A stretch of 64,000 nucleotides of DNA, taken from positions 310,001-374,000 of the forward strand of contig NZ_CP159483.1 in assembly GCF_042140245.1 (NCBI RefSeq). Reading direction: 5' to 3'. Positions 52,755 through 61,896 of the stretch are shown in pieces. Source of the DNA: MH13 sp042140245. Lineage in GTDB: Bacteria; Pseudomonadota; Alphaproteobacteria; Rhizobiales; MH13. How positions within the stretch are numbered: the stretch's first letter is position 1; every line of letters starts with the position of its first letter. The position numbers and the translations under genes are program-made. The notes beneath the pieces were generated by a model. The model was not told where the DNA came from, ran no database searches, and saw only the letters and a program-made list of their open reading frames with translations.

Positions 52755-54485
52755 ATGGCTATGACAGACACGAGCGCAGCCGCGTTCGAGAGCGAAGATT
52801 TTGCAGCTCTTCTTGAGGAGAGCTTTGATGGCAACGACGTCCTTGAGGGTTCCGTTGTCAAAGGCACAGTGATCGGCATTGAGAAAGATCTCGCCGTTAT
52901 CGATGTGGGCCTGAAAACCGAAGGCCGCGTGCCTTTGAAAGAATTTGGCGCAGGCGCCAAAGAAGGCGGCATTTCCGTCGGCGATGAAGTGGAAGTTTAC
53001 CTGGAGCGTGTTGAGAACGCGATGGGTGAAGCTGTTCTCTCGCGCGACAAAGCCCGCCGCGAAGAGAGCTGGGACAAGCTGGAAGTGGCGTTCAACGCCA
53101 ATGAGAAAGTTACTGGCCAAATCTTCAATGTGGTCAAGGGTGGTTACACCGTTGATCTGGATGGCGCCGTAGCCTTCCTGCCTCGTTCGCAGGTTGATAT
53201 CCGCCCAGTTCGTGACATCCAGCCGCTGATGAACACACCGCAGCCGTTCCAGATTCTGAAAATGGACAAGCGTCGCGGCAACATCGTTGTCTCGCGCCGC
53301 GTGGTGCTCGAAGAGAGCCGTGCCGAACAGCGCCAGGAGCTGGTGCAAAACCTTGCCGAGGGTCAGGTGATCGACGGCATCGTAAAGAACATCACCGAGT
53401 ACGGCGCTTTTGTCGACCTTGGCGGCATCGATGGTCTCTTGCACGTCACCGATATTGCATGGCGCCGCGTGAACCATCCTTCGGAGGTTCTTTCCATCGG
53501 TCAGACTGTCAAAGTCCAGATCGTGCGCATCAACCACGAGACTCACCGCATCTCGCTGGGCATGAAGCAGCTGGAAGCTGATCCATGGGATGGTATTGAA
53601 GCCAAATACCCTGCCGGCGCGCGTATGACCGGCCGCGTCACCAACGTCACCGACTACGGTGCATTCGTTGAGTTGGAACCAGGCATTGAAGGCCTGATCC
53701 ACGTTTCAGAAATGTCCTGGACCAAGAAAAACGTGCACCCCTCCAAGTTGGTCTCCACCAGCCAGGAAGTGGATGTGATGATCCTGGAAGTGGACCCCAA
53801 CAAGCGCCGCATTTCGCTTGGTCTGAAACAGACCCTTTCCAACCCATGGGATCACTTCGCAGATATGTTCCCAGCCGGTTCGGTTGTTGAAGGCGAAGTG
53901 AAGAACAAAACCGAGTTCGGTCTGTTTGTTGGCCTGGAAGGCGACATTGACGGCATGGTTCACCTGTCGGATCTCGACTGGAACCGTCCGGGTGAAGACG
54001 TGATTGAAGAGTATGAGCGCGGCCAGATGATCCGTGCCCAGGTTCTGGACGTCGACACCGACAAAGAACGCATCTCGCTTGGCATCAAGCAGCTCGGTGA
54101 TGATCCGTTCGATGCGGCTTCAGACACCGTGCGCCGCGGCGCTGTGGTGACCTGTGAGGTGACGGTGGTTCAGGACAATGGCGTGGAAGTGAAGATCGTT
54201 GATACCGATCTGACTGCTTTCGTGCGCCGTTCTGACCTTGCCCGCGACCGTGATGATCAGCGCCCTGAGCGCTTCTCGGTTGGCGATCGCTTCGATGCGC
54301 GCGTCACCCAGTTTGATCGCAAGACGCACAAGGTGTCTGTTTCGGTCAAAGCGCTGGAGATCGCCGAAGAGAAAGAAGCCGTGGCACAGTACGGGTCGTC
54401 AGACTCCGGTGCATCACTCGGCGACATTCTCGGCGCTGCGCTCCAGAGCGGCCAGAGCGACGACGACGAGAAAAAAGACTCTTAA
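52755..54485 (+). CDS. rpsA: 30S ribosomal protein S1 (RpsA)
   Basis: S1 unfolds mRNA leaders and helps initiate translation. The 576-residue protein has six S1 repeats; the most conserved read GAFVDLGGIDGLLHVTDIAW, GAFVELEPGIEGLIHVSEMSW and GLFVGLEGDIDGMVHLSDLDW. I chose ATG 52755 (MAMTDTS) over the upstream extension, which lacks ribosome-site and family similarity; ATG 52761 is an alternative. The 197-bp leader may carry autoregulatory RNA, as S1 does in other species, but I see no clear structure. A terminator follows. Confidence 0.96.
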   Translation: MAMTDTSAAAFESEDFAALLEESFDGNDVLEGSVVKGTVIGIEKDLAVIDVGLKTEGRVPLKEFGAGAKEGGISVGDEVEVYLERVENAMGEAVLSRDKARREESWDKLEVAFNANEKVTGQIFNVVKGGYTVDLDGAVAFLPRSQVDIRPVRDIQPLMNTPQPFQILKMDKRRGNIVVSRRVVLEESRAEQRQELVQNLAEGQVIDGIVKNITEYGAFVDLGGIDGLLHVTDIAWRRVNHPSEVLSIGQTVKVQIVRINHETHRISLGMKQLEADPWDGIEAKYPAGARMTGRVTNVTDYGAFVELEPGIEGLIHVSEMSWTKKNVHPSKLVSTSQEVDVMILEVDPNKRRISLGLKQTLSNPWDHFADMFPAGSVVEGEVKNKTEFGLFVGLEGDIDGMVHLSDLDWNRPGEDVIEEYERGQMIRAQVLDVDTDKERISLGIKQLGDDPFDAASDTVRRGAVVTCEVTVVQDNGVEVKIVDTDLTAFVRRSDLARDRDDQRPERFSVGDRFDARVTQFDRKTHKVSVSVKALEIAEEKEAVAQYGSSDSGASLGDILGAALQSGQSDDDEKKDS

Positions 54486-54511
54486 GGGTCTGCTTCTCTC
54501 GCATAGATTGC

Positions 54512-54542
54512 AAAGCCGGGCCCTTGGGTCCGGCTTTTTTGG
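54512..54542 (+). terminator. Rho-independent terminator after rpsA
   Basis: The stem AAAGCCGGGCC/GGTCCGGCTTT, with one G-U pair and a 4-nt loop, is followed by TTTTTT. It closes the aroA-cmk-rpsA unit. Confidence 0.88.
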
Positions 54543-54642
54543 TTGCGGCGTCCTGCGGCCTTGTTGCTGTCACGGCAAGCTGCTAGCCAACGCCTAATAC
54601 TTCTCTCAACCCAGTCGACGTAGCAAACGGAGCCCGCCTTCG

Positions 54643-55611
54643 ATGAGCATGGACAGTATGAACGCACAGTCGCTCGTGGAACGCCGCAAGCTTCGCCGCT
54701 CACGCAGTGTTTGGCGTGCGCTGGCGGTGCTTTTGTTTGTTGGCGTGATCGTTGGTCTGCTGGCCCAGTTCACCGGCGTAGCTGATCGCTTGGTTGGTCG
54801 TGGAGAGCATGTGGCGCGCGTCGAGCTAGACGGTTTTATCGACTTTGATGATCCCTTCATTGCTCTTTTGGAGGACCTTGAAGAAGACGATGATGTGAAG
54901 GCCGTCATCCTTGAGATCAACTCACCTGGCGGTGTCGCTGTCGCGGGCGAGACGGTCTACACGCAGCTACGCGCCCTTGGTGAAACCAAGCCTTTGGTGG
55001 CGGTTATTGAAGGCATTGGAACTTCGGCGGCTTATCTGGCGGCAAGCGCCAGCGAACATATCGTTGCGCGCAACGGATCGATTGTTGGCTCTATCGGCGT
55101 TTTGGCACAGTTTCCCGATGTTTCTGAGCTGCTCGATACCGTGGGCGTCGATATGTACGAAGTGCGCTCCGGCGAGCTGAAAGCCCAACCGTCAATCTTT
55201 TCACCTCCTAGCGAGGAAGCGTTGGCCGAGTTGGAGCAACTGATTGCTTCAAACTATGATTGGTTTGTTGATCAAATCGAAGAGCGTCGCGGCCTTGACG
55301 GTGCCGTGATCCGCGGTTTTGAAGGCACGGTTTTCACAGGGTCACGCGGCGTTGAAATGGGTCTGGTCGATGCCATCGGCGGCGAGGATGCTGCGATGGC
55401 CTATCTGACGGAAACCCACAGTCTTGATACAGAGATGGATGTGCTGAACCGTCGGCCGGAACGCCCGATGTCACTGGCAGGACCAACAGCCATAGCACGG
55501 CTTGCGTTCGGCCAAGGCGGACAGGTCACACTGGATGCCGATGGCATGCGCGAGGCGCTACGCGATGCAATGCTGCTTGACGGCATCCTGTCGCTTTGGC
55601 ACGGTCGTTAA
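54643..55611 (+). CDS. sppA: Signal peptide peptidase SppA
   Basis: A 322-residue membrane-anchored serine protease that digests cleaved signal peptides. It has one N-terminal helix (about 25-43, LAVLLFVGVIVGLLAQF) and the Ser-Lys dyad in IEGIGTSAAYLAAS (about S128) and SGELKAQPS (about K180), the arrangement of the short single-domain form. It lies between rpsA and ihfB, as in other Rhizobiales. Confidence 0.94.
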   Translation: MSMDSMNAQSLVERRKLRRSRSVWRALAVLLFVGVIVGLLAQFTGVADRLVGRGEHVARVELDGFIDFDDPFIALLEDLEEDDDVKAVILEINSPGGVAVAGETVYTQLRALGETKPLVAVIEGIGTSAAYLAASASEHIVARNGSIVGSIGVLAQFPDVSELLDTVGVDMYEVRSGELKAQPSIFSPPSEEALAELEQLIASNYDWFVDQIEERRGLDGAVIRGFEGTVFTGSRGVEMGLVDAIGGEDAAMAYLTETHSLDTEMDVLNRRPERPMSLAGPTAIARLAFGQGGQVTLDADGMREALRDAMLLDGILSLWHGR

Positions 55612-55663
55612 CGGCAAAAATCCGGGTCTACCGGGACTTACAGGGCATCTCTAGAGGTACGGA

Positions 55664-55957
55664 ATGATCAAATCGGAGCTTATCCAGCGGATAACGGAAC
55701 GCAATCCTCACCTCTATCAGCGCGATATTGAAAATGTTGTTGCCGCTATTCTCGACACCATATCAGATGCCTTGGCGCGTGGTGACAGGGTAGAGTTGCG
55801 TGGCTTCGGTGCTTTTTCGGTCAAAAATCGTCCCGCCCGTGTCGGTCGCAATCCGCGCACTGGCGAGCAGGTGCAAGTCGATGCCAAAGCCGTTCCGTTT
55901 TTCAAGACCGGCAAGGAAATGCGCCAGCGCCTCAACCCCGGCGATGAGGGCGCTTGA
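55664..55957 (+). CDS. ihfB: Integration host factor subunit beta (IhfB)
   Basis: A 97-residue DNA-bending protein of the HU/IHF fold with the Pro in GRNPRTGEQVQVDAKAVPFFKTGKEMRQRL that inserts in the DNA kink. It pairs with IhfA and acts at sigma-54 promoters, among others, which links it to rpoN in this window. The gene sits 52 bp downstream of sppA, and the stop overlaps the next start as TGATG. Confidence 0.95.
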   Translation: MIKSELIQRITERNPHLYQRDIENVVAAILDTISDALARGDRVELRGFGAFSVKNRPARVGRNPRTGEQVQVDAKAVPFFKTGKEMRQRLNPGDEGA

Positions 55958-56319
55958 TGCTGGGTAAAGTTGCCCACCGCCTTTGGACCGTTTTGATTGT
56001 TCTACCGCTCGCGGTGGTGCTGATCGTTTTCGGCGTTGCCAATCGGCAGGTTGTTCAGATTTCGCTTGATCCTGTCGCGACCGATGCGCCGTGGTTTGCT
56101 GTTTCGGTGCCACTGTTCGTGGCGCTTTTTGGCGCTCTCATCTTAGGCGTTCTGATTGGCGGTATCGCGACCTGGTTCACCCAAGGGGCCTATCGCAAGG
56201 AAGCGCGGCAAAAGAAGATGGAAGCCACAAAGCTCGCGCGCGAGCGCGACGTGCAAAAAGAGCAGTTGAACAAGCTGTCTGGCGCGCGTGCTTTGCCGAG
56301 CCCCGCCTCGCTTCGCTAG
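55957..56319 (+). CDS. LapA-domain (DUF1049) membrane protein
   Basis: A 120-residue protein with two hydrophobic helices (about 11-28, WTVLIVLPLAVVLIVFGVAN; about 45-71, FAVSVPLFVALFGALILGVLIGGIATWF) and a basic C-terminal coiled-coil tail. This is the LapA/YciS type, which in E. coli helps control LPS synthesis through LapB and FtsH. The start is ATG 55957, overlapping ihfB. The same order occurs in many Proteobacteria. Confidence 0.88.
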   Translation: MLGKVAHRLWTVLIVLPLAVVLIVFGVANRQVVQISLDPVATDAPWFAVSVPLFVALFGALILGVLIGGIATWFTQGAYRKEARQKKMEATKLARERDVQKEQLNKLSGARALPSPASLR

Positions 56320-56358
56320 ACCTGCCTTCAACCTCAGTGACGTAAGAGGCGGCTGACC

Positions 56359-57321
56359 ATGCGGATCATCACAGCCGCTGACATTGCCGAAGTCGCAGAT
56401 TTTCGCGATCTGGTGGAAACTCTGCGCGAGACCTTTCGCCATCCGCCAGTCGCTCCTATGCGCCACCACCACACAATTGAACGCCCTGGTGATGCGCCTG
56501 ATTCAACGCTGCTCATCATGCCCGCTTGGACCGACTTCGCCAGCCAAGGCAGTTCTGCCAAAGGCTACACAGGCGTTAAAATCGTTTCTGTTGTGCCTGA
56601 CAACAAGCTGCGCAGCTTGCCAAGTGTGGTCGGCGCTTATCTGCTTTTGTCAGGCGAAAGTGGTGTGCCGTTGGCGCTGCTCGATGGTCAAGCGTTGACC
56701 TTATGGCGTACGGCAGCTGCCTCCGCACTGGCCTCGGCCTATCTGTCGCGGGCGGATTCCTCCAAGCTCTTGATGGTGGGCGCTGGTGCTCTGTCGCCCT
56801 ATCTCGTCCGTGCCCATAGCGCGGTGCGCCCCATCGACCATGTGCTGATCTGGAACCGGGCAATGGAGCGCGCGGAGAAGGTGGCATCGCGACTGTCTGA
56901 TCTGCCTGCGCGCGTGTCTGTGACCGATGACCTGGAAGGGGCCATACGCGGCGCGGACATCATTTCCTGCGCGACGATGAGCGAGGCGCCGCTGGTGCAA
57001 GGTCAGTGGCTTTCGGCGGGACAGCATGTTGATCTGGTGGGCGCATTCAAACCGACCATGCGCGAAAGCGACAGCCACGCCGTTTCGAAGGCTCGTGTTT
57101 TTTGTGACACCCGCGATGGCGCGTTGAGCGAGGCTGGCGACCTTGTGATCCCGATGGCTGAGGGACGGTTCAGCGCTGACGATGTGGCTGGCGATTTGTT
57201 CGATCTTTGTCGCGGAGAGCGGGCGGGCCGCAGGTTCTATGACCAAATCACGCTGTTTAAATCGGTCGGCACAGCAGCTGAAGATCTGGCGGTTGCCGCC
57301 CATGTTTTTGCGCGTGCTTAG
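56359..57321 (+). CDS. Ornithine cyclodeaminase/mu-crystallin family protein
   Basis: A 320-residue protein of the OCD/mu-crystallin fold with substrate-side residues in VKIVSVVPDN, the NAD(P)-binding LMVGAGALSPYLVRAH, LWNRAMERAEKVASRL, and VDLVGAFKPTMRESD. Members catalyse ornithine cyclodeamination or NAD(P)H-dependent ketimine reduction, or alanine dehydrogenase in archaea. The specific substrate is unknown. It follows lapA by 39 bp. Confidence 0.86.
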   Translation: MRIITAADIAEVADFRDLVETLRETFRHPPVAPMRHHHTIERPGDAPDSTLLIMPAWTDFASQGSSAKGYTGVKIVSVVPDNKLRSLPSVVGAYLLLSGESGVPLALLDGQALTLWRTAAASALASAYLSRADSSKLLMVGAGALSPYLVRAHSAVRPIDHVLIWNRAMERAEKVASRLSDLPARVSVTDDLEGAIRGADIISCATMSEAPLVQGQWLSAGQHVDLVGAFKPTMRESDSHAVSKARVFCDTRDGALSEAGDLVIPMAEGRFSADDVAGDLFDLCRGERAGRRFYDQITLFKSVGTAAEDLAVAAHVFARA

Positions 57322-57351
57322 CAGCTCAGGTGCTTGAACGGCGTCGAGATC

Positions 57352-57666
57352 TTAGTCTTCTTCGCCAAACCCATCATCGACCAGCGCGCAGACAGCATCG
57401 AGTGCCTCGTCAGCCTGTGGGCCCGTCGCATCGACTGTGATCTCGCAGCCAGGCGCGGCGGCCAACATCATGAGCCCCATGATCGAGGTTCCACCCACCG
57501 ATTGTTCGCCCTTGGTCACGGTGATCTCAGCATCAAAGCTTTCAGCCAATTGGACAAACTTTGCCGAGGCGCGCGCATGCAGGCCTCGTTTGTTGCGGAT
57601 CAGCACATTACGTGGGCTCGCAGAGCCAGCAGACGTTGCGGTTTGGGCGGCTGCTGTTTCGCTCAT
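57352..57666 (-). CDS. ptsH: Phosphocarrier HPr (PtsH)
   Basis: HPr carries phosphate from enzyme I. The 104-residue protein has the phosphorylated His in KRGLHARAS (H30) and the regulatory Ser in VGGTSIMGLMML (about S61), the target of HprK. It has about 20 extra N-terminal residues rich in Ala, Thr and Ser. It starts overlapped with the stop of the EIIA gene as ATGA. Confidence 0.94.
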   Translation of the reverse strand: MSETAAAQTATSAGSASPRNVLIRNKRGLHARASAKFVQLAESFDAEITVTKGEQSVGGTSIMGLMMLAAAPGCEITVDATGPQADEALDAVCALVDDGFGEED

Positions 57667-58064
57667 CCGGCGTCCAAAATCTGGCTGGCGACAGAAATGT
57701 ACTTGCGGCCTGCCTCGCTGGCATGGGCCACGGCATCAGCCATCGCCATGTCACCGCGAATGCTTGCAAGCTTAACCAACATGGGCAGATTAACCCCAGC
57801 CAACACCTCCACCTTGGAGTCATCCATGATGGAGATGGCGAGGTTAGACGGTGTACCGCCGAACATATCGGTCAGCACGATCACACCATCACCCGTGTCA
57901 GCACGTGCAGCGGCTTGAACGATATCGCTACGGCGCGCTTCCATATCATCGTCTGCGCCAATGCAGATGGTTTCAAGCTGAGTTTGCGGTCCAACGACAT
58001 GCTCAAGCGCGGATTTGAACTCCAGCGCCAGGTTGCCGTGGGTAACAAGGAGAAGACCGATCAT
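57663..58064 (-). CDS. PTS EIIA, mannose/fructose family (ManX-like)
   Basis: A 133-residue EIIA domain with the phosphorylatable His in LLVTHGNLALEF (H9) and the family's GVIVLTDMFGGTPSNLA. In Rhizobiales it accompanies HPr and HprK without IIB or IIC permeases, so it acts as a regulator, not in sugar import. It overlaps ptsH and lies 118 bp downstream of hprK. Confidence 0.93.
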   Translation of the reverse strand: MIGLLLVTHGNLALEFKSALEHVVGPQTQLETICIGADDDMEARRSDIVQAAARADTGDGVIVLTDMFGGTPSNLAISIMDDSKVEVLAGVNLPMLVKLASIRGDMAMADAVAHASEAGRKYISVASQILDAG

Positions 58065-58182
58065 GAGGCCCTTAAAGCATCGGTGAGGAGCATCTCGCCC
58101 CTAAGGTGCCGCGCATCCTTCACCCGTTTTGTGGCGATGGCAAGGGGCATTGGGAGGGATTTCGGTGCATTGTGCGCCCCTG

Positions 58183-58650
58183 CTAACTGCGCAGCAAGGT
58201 AGCCGCCGTACGCACCAGAAGCATCTGGTGTGCGAGGTCACCGATCGGCACCGCAACGTGACCGAGTGTTTGGTTTACAAGGGTCGTTGTGCGGGCATCT
58301 GGAAGGCGTTCAATATCGCTCACCGGCACCAGATCAACGAGAAGGGCCAGCGGCACCTTTTCGCGCCAAGGCAGGCCAAGGATGCCGATGCCACGCACCT
58401 CGATACGCCCCGGCAGATTGGGTGCCGGCGAGGCTAGAAGCTGCTCATCGGCGTCAAGCGTGATGTAGTCATCACCAATCAGCGCCGTATCGGCCGTTGT
58501 TCTGGCCCCCGCTTCGTTTGAGGGCCGGCAACCCGCGGCCTCCAAGAGGGCATAGGTGAGACGAGACTTGCCAGACCCTGAGGTGCCACGGATCACAACA
58601 CCAACACCATCCAGCACCAAGGCGTTGGCATGGATCGGATTGGCGCTCAT
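58183..58650 (-). CDS. hprK: HPr kinase/phosphorylase, short form (HprK)
   Basis: HprK phosphorylates HPr on Ser. The 155-residue protein consists of the catalytic domain only, with P-loop RGTSGSGKS (21-29) and the HprK signature IEVRGIGILG (about 101-110). The N-terminal half present in Gram-positive HprK is absent, as is typical for Alphaproteobacteria. It starts 24 bp after chvG stops, on the same strand. Confidence 0.94.
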   Translation of the reverse strand: MSANPIHANALVLDGVGVVIRGTSGSGKSRLTYALLEAAGCRPSNEAGARTTADTALIGDDYITLDADEQLLASPAPNLPGRIEVRGIGILGLPWREKVPLALLVDLVPVSDIERLPDARTTTLVNQTLGHVAVPIGDLAHQMLLVRTAATLLRS

Positions 58651-58674
58651 GCCGGATAACCTCGGTTCAGTAGC

Positions 58675-60495
58675 TTAGGCAGAGTTGTCGGTGCTGGCAG
58701 GCAGCTCTACAGTGAAGCGGGCACCGCCAGGTGTATCCTCGTCTGGCCCAGGTCGATTGCTTGCCTCGATAGTGCCCTCATGCACTTCGATGATCTGCCG
58801 CGAGATTGACAAGCCGAGCCCGGAATTGTTGCCATAGCCGGATTGCTCAGCACGGTCGGTGTAGAAACGCTCAAAAACACGTTCCAGCATATCGGGGCGC
58901 AGGCCTGGGCCCTCATCCTCAATCTCGATAACCAGCATATCCTCATCCCGGCGCACGCGCACCTGGATGGTTCCGCCCTCTGGTGAGAACGAGCGCGCAT
59001 TGTCGAGCAAGTTCGTGAAGACCTGGCCGAGGCGTGATTCATGGCCATTGAGCATGAAACCTTGATCACCGGACTGTACGAAAGCCAGCTTCACCGAGAC
59101 ACCCTCTTTTGCGCCCAGCTCGCGCTGAACGCCCACCACCGCCTCCATCAGCGGTTTCAGGTCAATGGGGGCTGCATCCTCGCGGGCAAGCTCAGCGTCC
59201 AAACGCGATGCGTCGGAGATATCGGAGATCAGACGATCGAGGCGCATCACATCATGTTCAATCACCTCAAGCAGGCGTTGGCGGCTTTCTTCTCGCGTCA
59301 CGCGTGGCAAGGTTTCGACCGCACTGCGCAGCGATGTGAGCGGGTTTTTCAGCTCATGACTGACGTCAGCGGCAAAGCTCTCAATGGCATCCATACGGTT
59401 GTAAAGCGCATCGGTCATCCGGCGCAGCGTGGTGGCCAAGTGACCGATTTCATCACGCCTACCTTGAAAACTTGGCAGTGTTTCACGCGCTTTGACCGAA
59501 TAACGCACCCTATCAGCAGCATCCGACAGCTTGCGCACGGGTCCTGCGATGGTGCTGGCCAGCAAGAGCGAGAGAACCACCATCACACCTGCGGCTACCA
59601 AGAACACTCGTAGGATCGACATGCGTTCGTTGAAGATGATTGCATCGATGTCACCGCCCTGGGTGGAGAGCAGCAACGCGCCGAGATTGGCACGGAAGCG
59701 CTGGATCGGCACAGAAACAGAAACCACCAGCTCGCCACGGTCGTTAACGCGCACAATGCTTGCCGGTTCGCCCGCCATAGCCGAACGCACTTCGGGCAAG
59801 ACCATACCGTTGGCACCGCCAATTTCTTCATATCGTGGCATATCGAAACGCCGCAGAAACAACTGGCCGCGCTGCCAGATCTTGTCCCACCATCCAGGCT
59901 CATTGCCGGTGGCAGTCGGCAAATCAAACCGCAAAATAGCGCCGCGCGCATAGAGAGCCTGACTGTCAATAATCAGGCTGCCTTCAGGATCATAGATGCG
60001 TGCGCGGGTGCCCGTAGGCGTGATCAAACGCCTGAGAATGGGTGCCACGCGTTCTGGGTTTACCGGGAACTCCAGACTCTCCAGGGGATCGTCAAACACC
60101 GACAAGCTTTCGCCCGCCTGCAATTCCAGCAAACGTTCTGGATCAATAACGATGGTGTTGTCGTTGTCGACATTGGCGGACGCGACAATTGCGCCTGCAA
60201 TGATCTGCCCTTGCACCAGAAGACTTTGCACCCGGGCATCAATCAAGCCCTCGCGGAACTGATTGAGGTAAAGAATGCCGCTGACCAACGCCACCAGACC
60301 AACCAGGTTCAAGATGACAATGCGGCGGGTGAGCGAAGAGAAAACGGTAAAGCGTGTGAAGCCACGACGGCGCGCGCGACGCACCCGCCAGGCACGCCAA
60401 AATCGGCCCAGCGGGCTGGTACGCAGATCGGACGCTGTGTCCGATCTCACCTCGCTATCAGCGAACCTTATGTGGTCGTCGCTGCGGTCTACCAT
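58675..60495 (-). CDS. chvG: Sensor histidine kinase ChvG (ExoS-type)
   Basis: ChvG with ChvI controls envelope, exopolysaccharide, motility and acid response in Rhizobiales, with the periplasmic repressor ExoR. The 606-residue protein has an N-terminal helix (IVILNLVGLVALVSGILYL, about 53-71), a large periplasmic domain to about 305, a second helix (ILRVFLVAAGVMVVLSLLLAS), HAMP, a HisKA domain with DVSHELKNPLTSLRSAVE, and an HATPase with LDNARSF, DEGPGL and GLGLSI. No exoR is in the window. Confidence 0.95.
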   Translation of the reverse strand: MVDRSDDHIRFADSEVRSDTASDLRTSPLGRFWRAWRVRRARRRGFTRFTVFSSLTRRIVILNLVGLVALVSGILYLNQFREGLIDARVQSLLVQGQIIAGAIVASANVDNDNTIVIDPERLLELQAGESLSVFDDPLESLEFPVNPERVAPILRRLITPTGTRARIYDPEGSLIIDSQALYARGAILRFDLPTATGNEPGWWDKIWQRGQLFLRRFDMPRYEEIGGANGMVLPEVRSAMAGEPASIVRVNDRGELVVSVSVPIQRFRANLGALLLSTQGGDIDAIIFNERMSILRVFLVAAGVMVVLSLLLASTIAGPVRKLSDAADRVRYSVKARETLPSFQGRRDEIGHLATTLRRMTDALYNRMDAIESFAADVSHELKNPLTSLRSAVETLPRVTREESRQRLLEVIEHDVMRLDRLISDISDASRLDAELAREDAAPIDLKPLMEAVVGVQRELGAKEGVSVKLAFVQSGDQGFMLNGHESRLGQVFTNLLDNARSFSPEGGTIQVRVRRDEDMLVIEIEDEGPGLRPDMLERVFERFYTDRAEQSGYGNNSGLGLSISRQIIEVHEGTIEASNRPGPDEDTPGGARFTVELPASTDNSA

Positions 60496-60549
60496 CCAGC
60501 CCTAACTTGCTCACCCAACGCCAAGCCCCATGCCAAACTCGCTGAGCGC

Positions 60550-61287
60550 TTAGCTTTCTTTGAATTTGTAGCCGACGCCATAAAGCGTTTCGATCATATC
60601 GAAGCTGTCATCGACTTGCTTGAATTTCTTACGCAGGCGCTTGATGTGGCTATCGATGGTGCGATCATCAACATACACCTGATCATCATAAGCCGCATCC
60701 ATCAGCGCATTGCGGCTTTTCACGATGCCTGGGCGATGGGCCAAAGACTGCAGGATCAAGAACTCGGTGACAGTGAGCGTAACCGGCTTGTCTTTCCAAT
60801 TGCAGGCGTGCCGATCTTCATCCATCACCAAGTCACCGCGCTTGAGGACTTGGCCGGTTTCTTCGCCATCTGATTTGACCTCAGGGGCAGCCGCGCCTGC
60901 TGTGCCATTGCCACCACCAGCGCGCGCTTGCACACGGCGCAACAGAGCGCGAACGCGCTCCACCAAAACACGCTGTGAAAACGGCTTCTTGATGAAATCA
61001 TCGGCGCCCATTTTCAGGCCGAAAAGTTCATCGATCTCATCGTCTTTGGAGGTGAGAAAGATAACGGGCAGATCAGAAATCTGACGGAACCGACGCAGCA
61101 GCTCCATGCCATCCATACGTGGCATCTTGATATCGAAGATAGCCAGGTCTGGCGGGGCCATTTGCATGCCATCCAGCGCTGAAGCCCCATCGGTATAGGT
61201 CTCCACGCGATAGCCTTCAGCCTCCAGTGCAATGGCCACGGAGGTTAGGATGTTGCGGTCATCATCAACCAGCGCAATGGTCGGCAT
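60550..61287 (-). CDS. chvI: Response regulator ChvI (OmpR family)
   Basis: A 245-residue OmpR-type regulator. The receiver has the acidic DDD at 8-10, phosphorylated Asp52 (IFDIKMPRMDG), a Thr and Lys in FLTSKDDE and FIKKPF, and a C-terminal winged helix (SRNALMDAAYDDQVYVDDRTIDSHIKRLRKKF). I chose ATG 61287, with AAGGAG 8 bp upstream; the longer frame has no site. It is 54 bp upstream of chvG. Confidence 0.96.
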   Translation of the reverse strand: MPTIALVDDDRNILTSVAIALEAEGYRVETYTDGASALDGMQMAPPDLAIFDIKMPRMDGMELLRRFRQISDLPVIFLTSKDDEIDELFGLKMGADDFIKKPFSQRVLVERVRALLRRVQARAGGGNGTAGAAAPEVKSDGEETGQVLKRGDLVMDEDRHACNWKDKPVTLTVTEFLILQSLAHRPGIVKSRNALMDAAYDDQVYVDDRTIDSHIKRLRKKFKQVDDSFDMIETLYGVGYKFKES

Positions 61288-61896
61288 GGTTGCTCCTTTG
61301 GGGGACTGTCGGGCAAGCGACATACGATCGGTTTGCAAAGCGAAGCTCTTTCATGGTTCGGCTGTAGCATGATTTGCCACAATTGGTCTTGTGCGCTTTC
61401 GACATGGTGAAAACGCGGCTGATCATCGGCGCCGCCCGCAATGGTATCGGCGTCGGGTCGCGCGCGATCGCTTTCCTGGCAAACGCACACCGGCTAAGCC
61501 CCAGCCCGGATGCTTGACTGTCGGTTGTCATTTTGATTGCGCGTAAATTATGGCAAGCGCGTGCGATCCTGTTCGCAAGCGCTGTCTACGATCACCCAAG
61601 AGGGCTTCTAGCAACCCTTCCAGCCGTCCAAGATTTTGCGCTGATCCTACTAGCATTTCAGGTGCCTCCTGGTCGTCCGTGCCGAACGTTTGGGCATCGG
61701 AAACGCTTTTGTCTTGGAATGTTCATGATGTTGATCAATTCGCGCTGCGCCGCTGTTGTTCACTGTGATCTCACCCCTTAAGGCGTCCGCCACCTGCCGG
61801 TTGGCGTGCACCGCAGCATGGTTTCAATCCGGGGGTGGGAAAGCCGAAAAATGGGAGATTTTCGGCGCCCTAGCGCAAACCTAAGGAACGCTTGAC
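61288..61896. other. chvI-pckA divergent intergenic region
   Basis: This 609-bp region between the divergent chvI and pckA genes is the longest non-coding stretch of the window. Several short open frames occur on both strands, but none has a ribosome site or recognisable protein. A hairpin at 61843-61866 is the only clear structure. Both promoters must be here; ChvI may bind the region to control pckA, which is inference. An unannotated small RNA cannot be excluded. Confidence 0.5.
61843..61866 (+). promoter_or_regulatory. Leader hairpin upstream of pckA
   Basis: The perfect 8-bp arms GCCGAAAA and TTTTCGGC enclose an 8-nt loop ATGGGAGA, ending 30 bp before the pckA start codon. The loop is purine-rich, resembling a ribosome-site or CsrA-type GGA loop. 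It may be an operator or an RNA regulatory element. Confidence 0.5.

Noticed and set aside
52665..53702. 345-codon open frame antisense to rpsA
   Set aside because: It is opposite the S1 repeats, resembles no protein, and its composition is that of a reverse complement of coding sequence.
61288..61896. Several 60-90 codon open frames between chvI and pckA
   Set aside because: None has a ribosome site, plausible composition or recognisable similarity. The region is best treated as regulatory.
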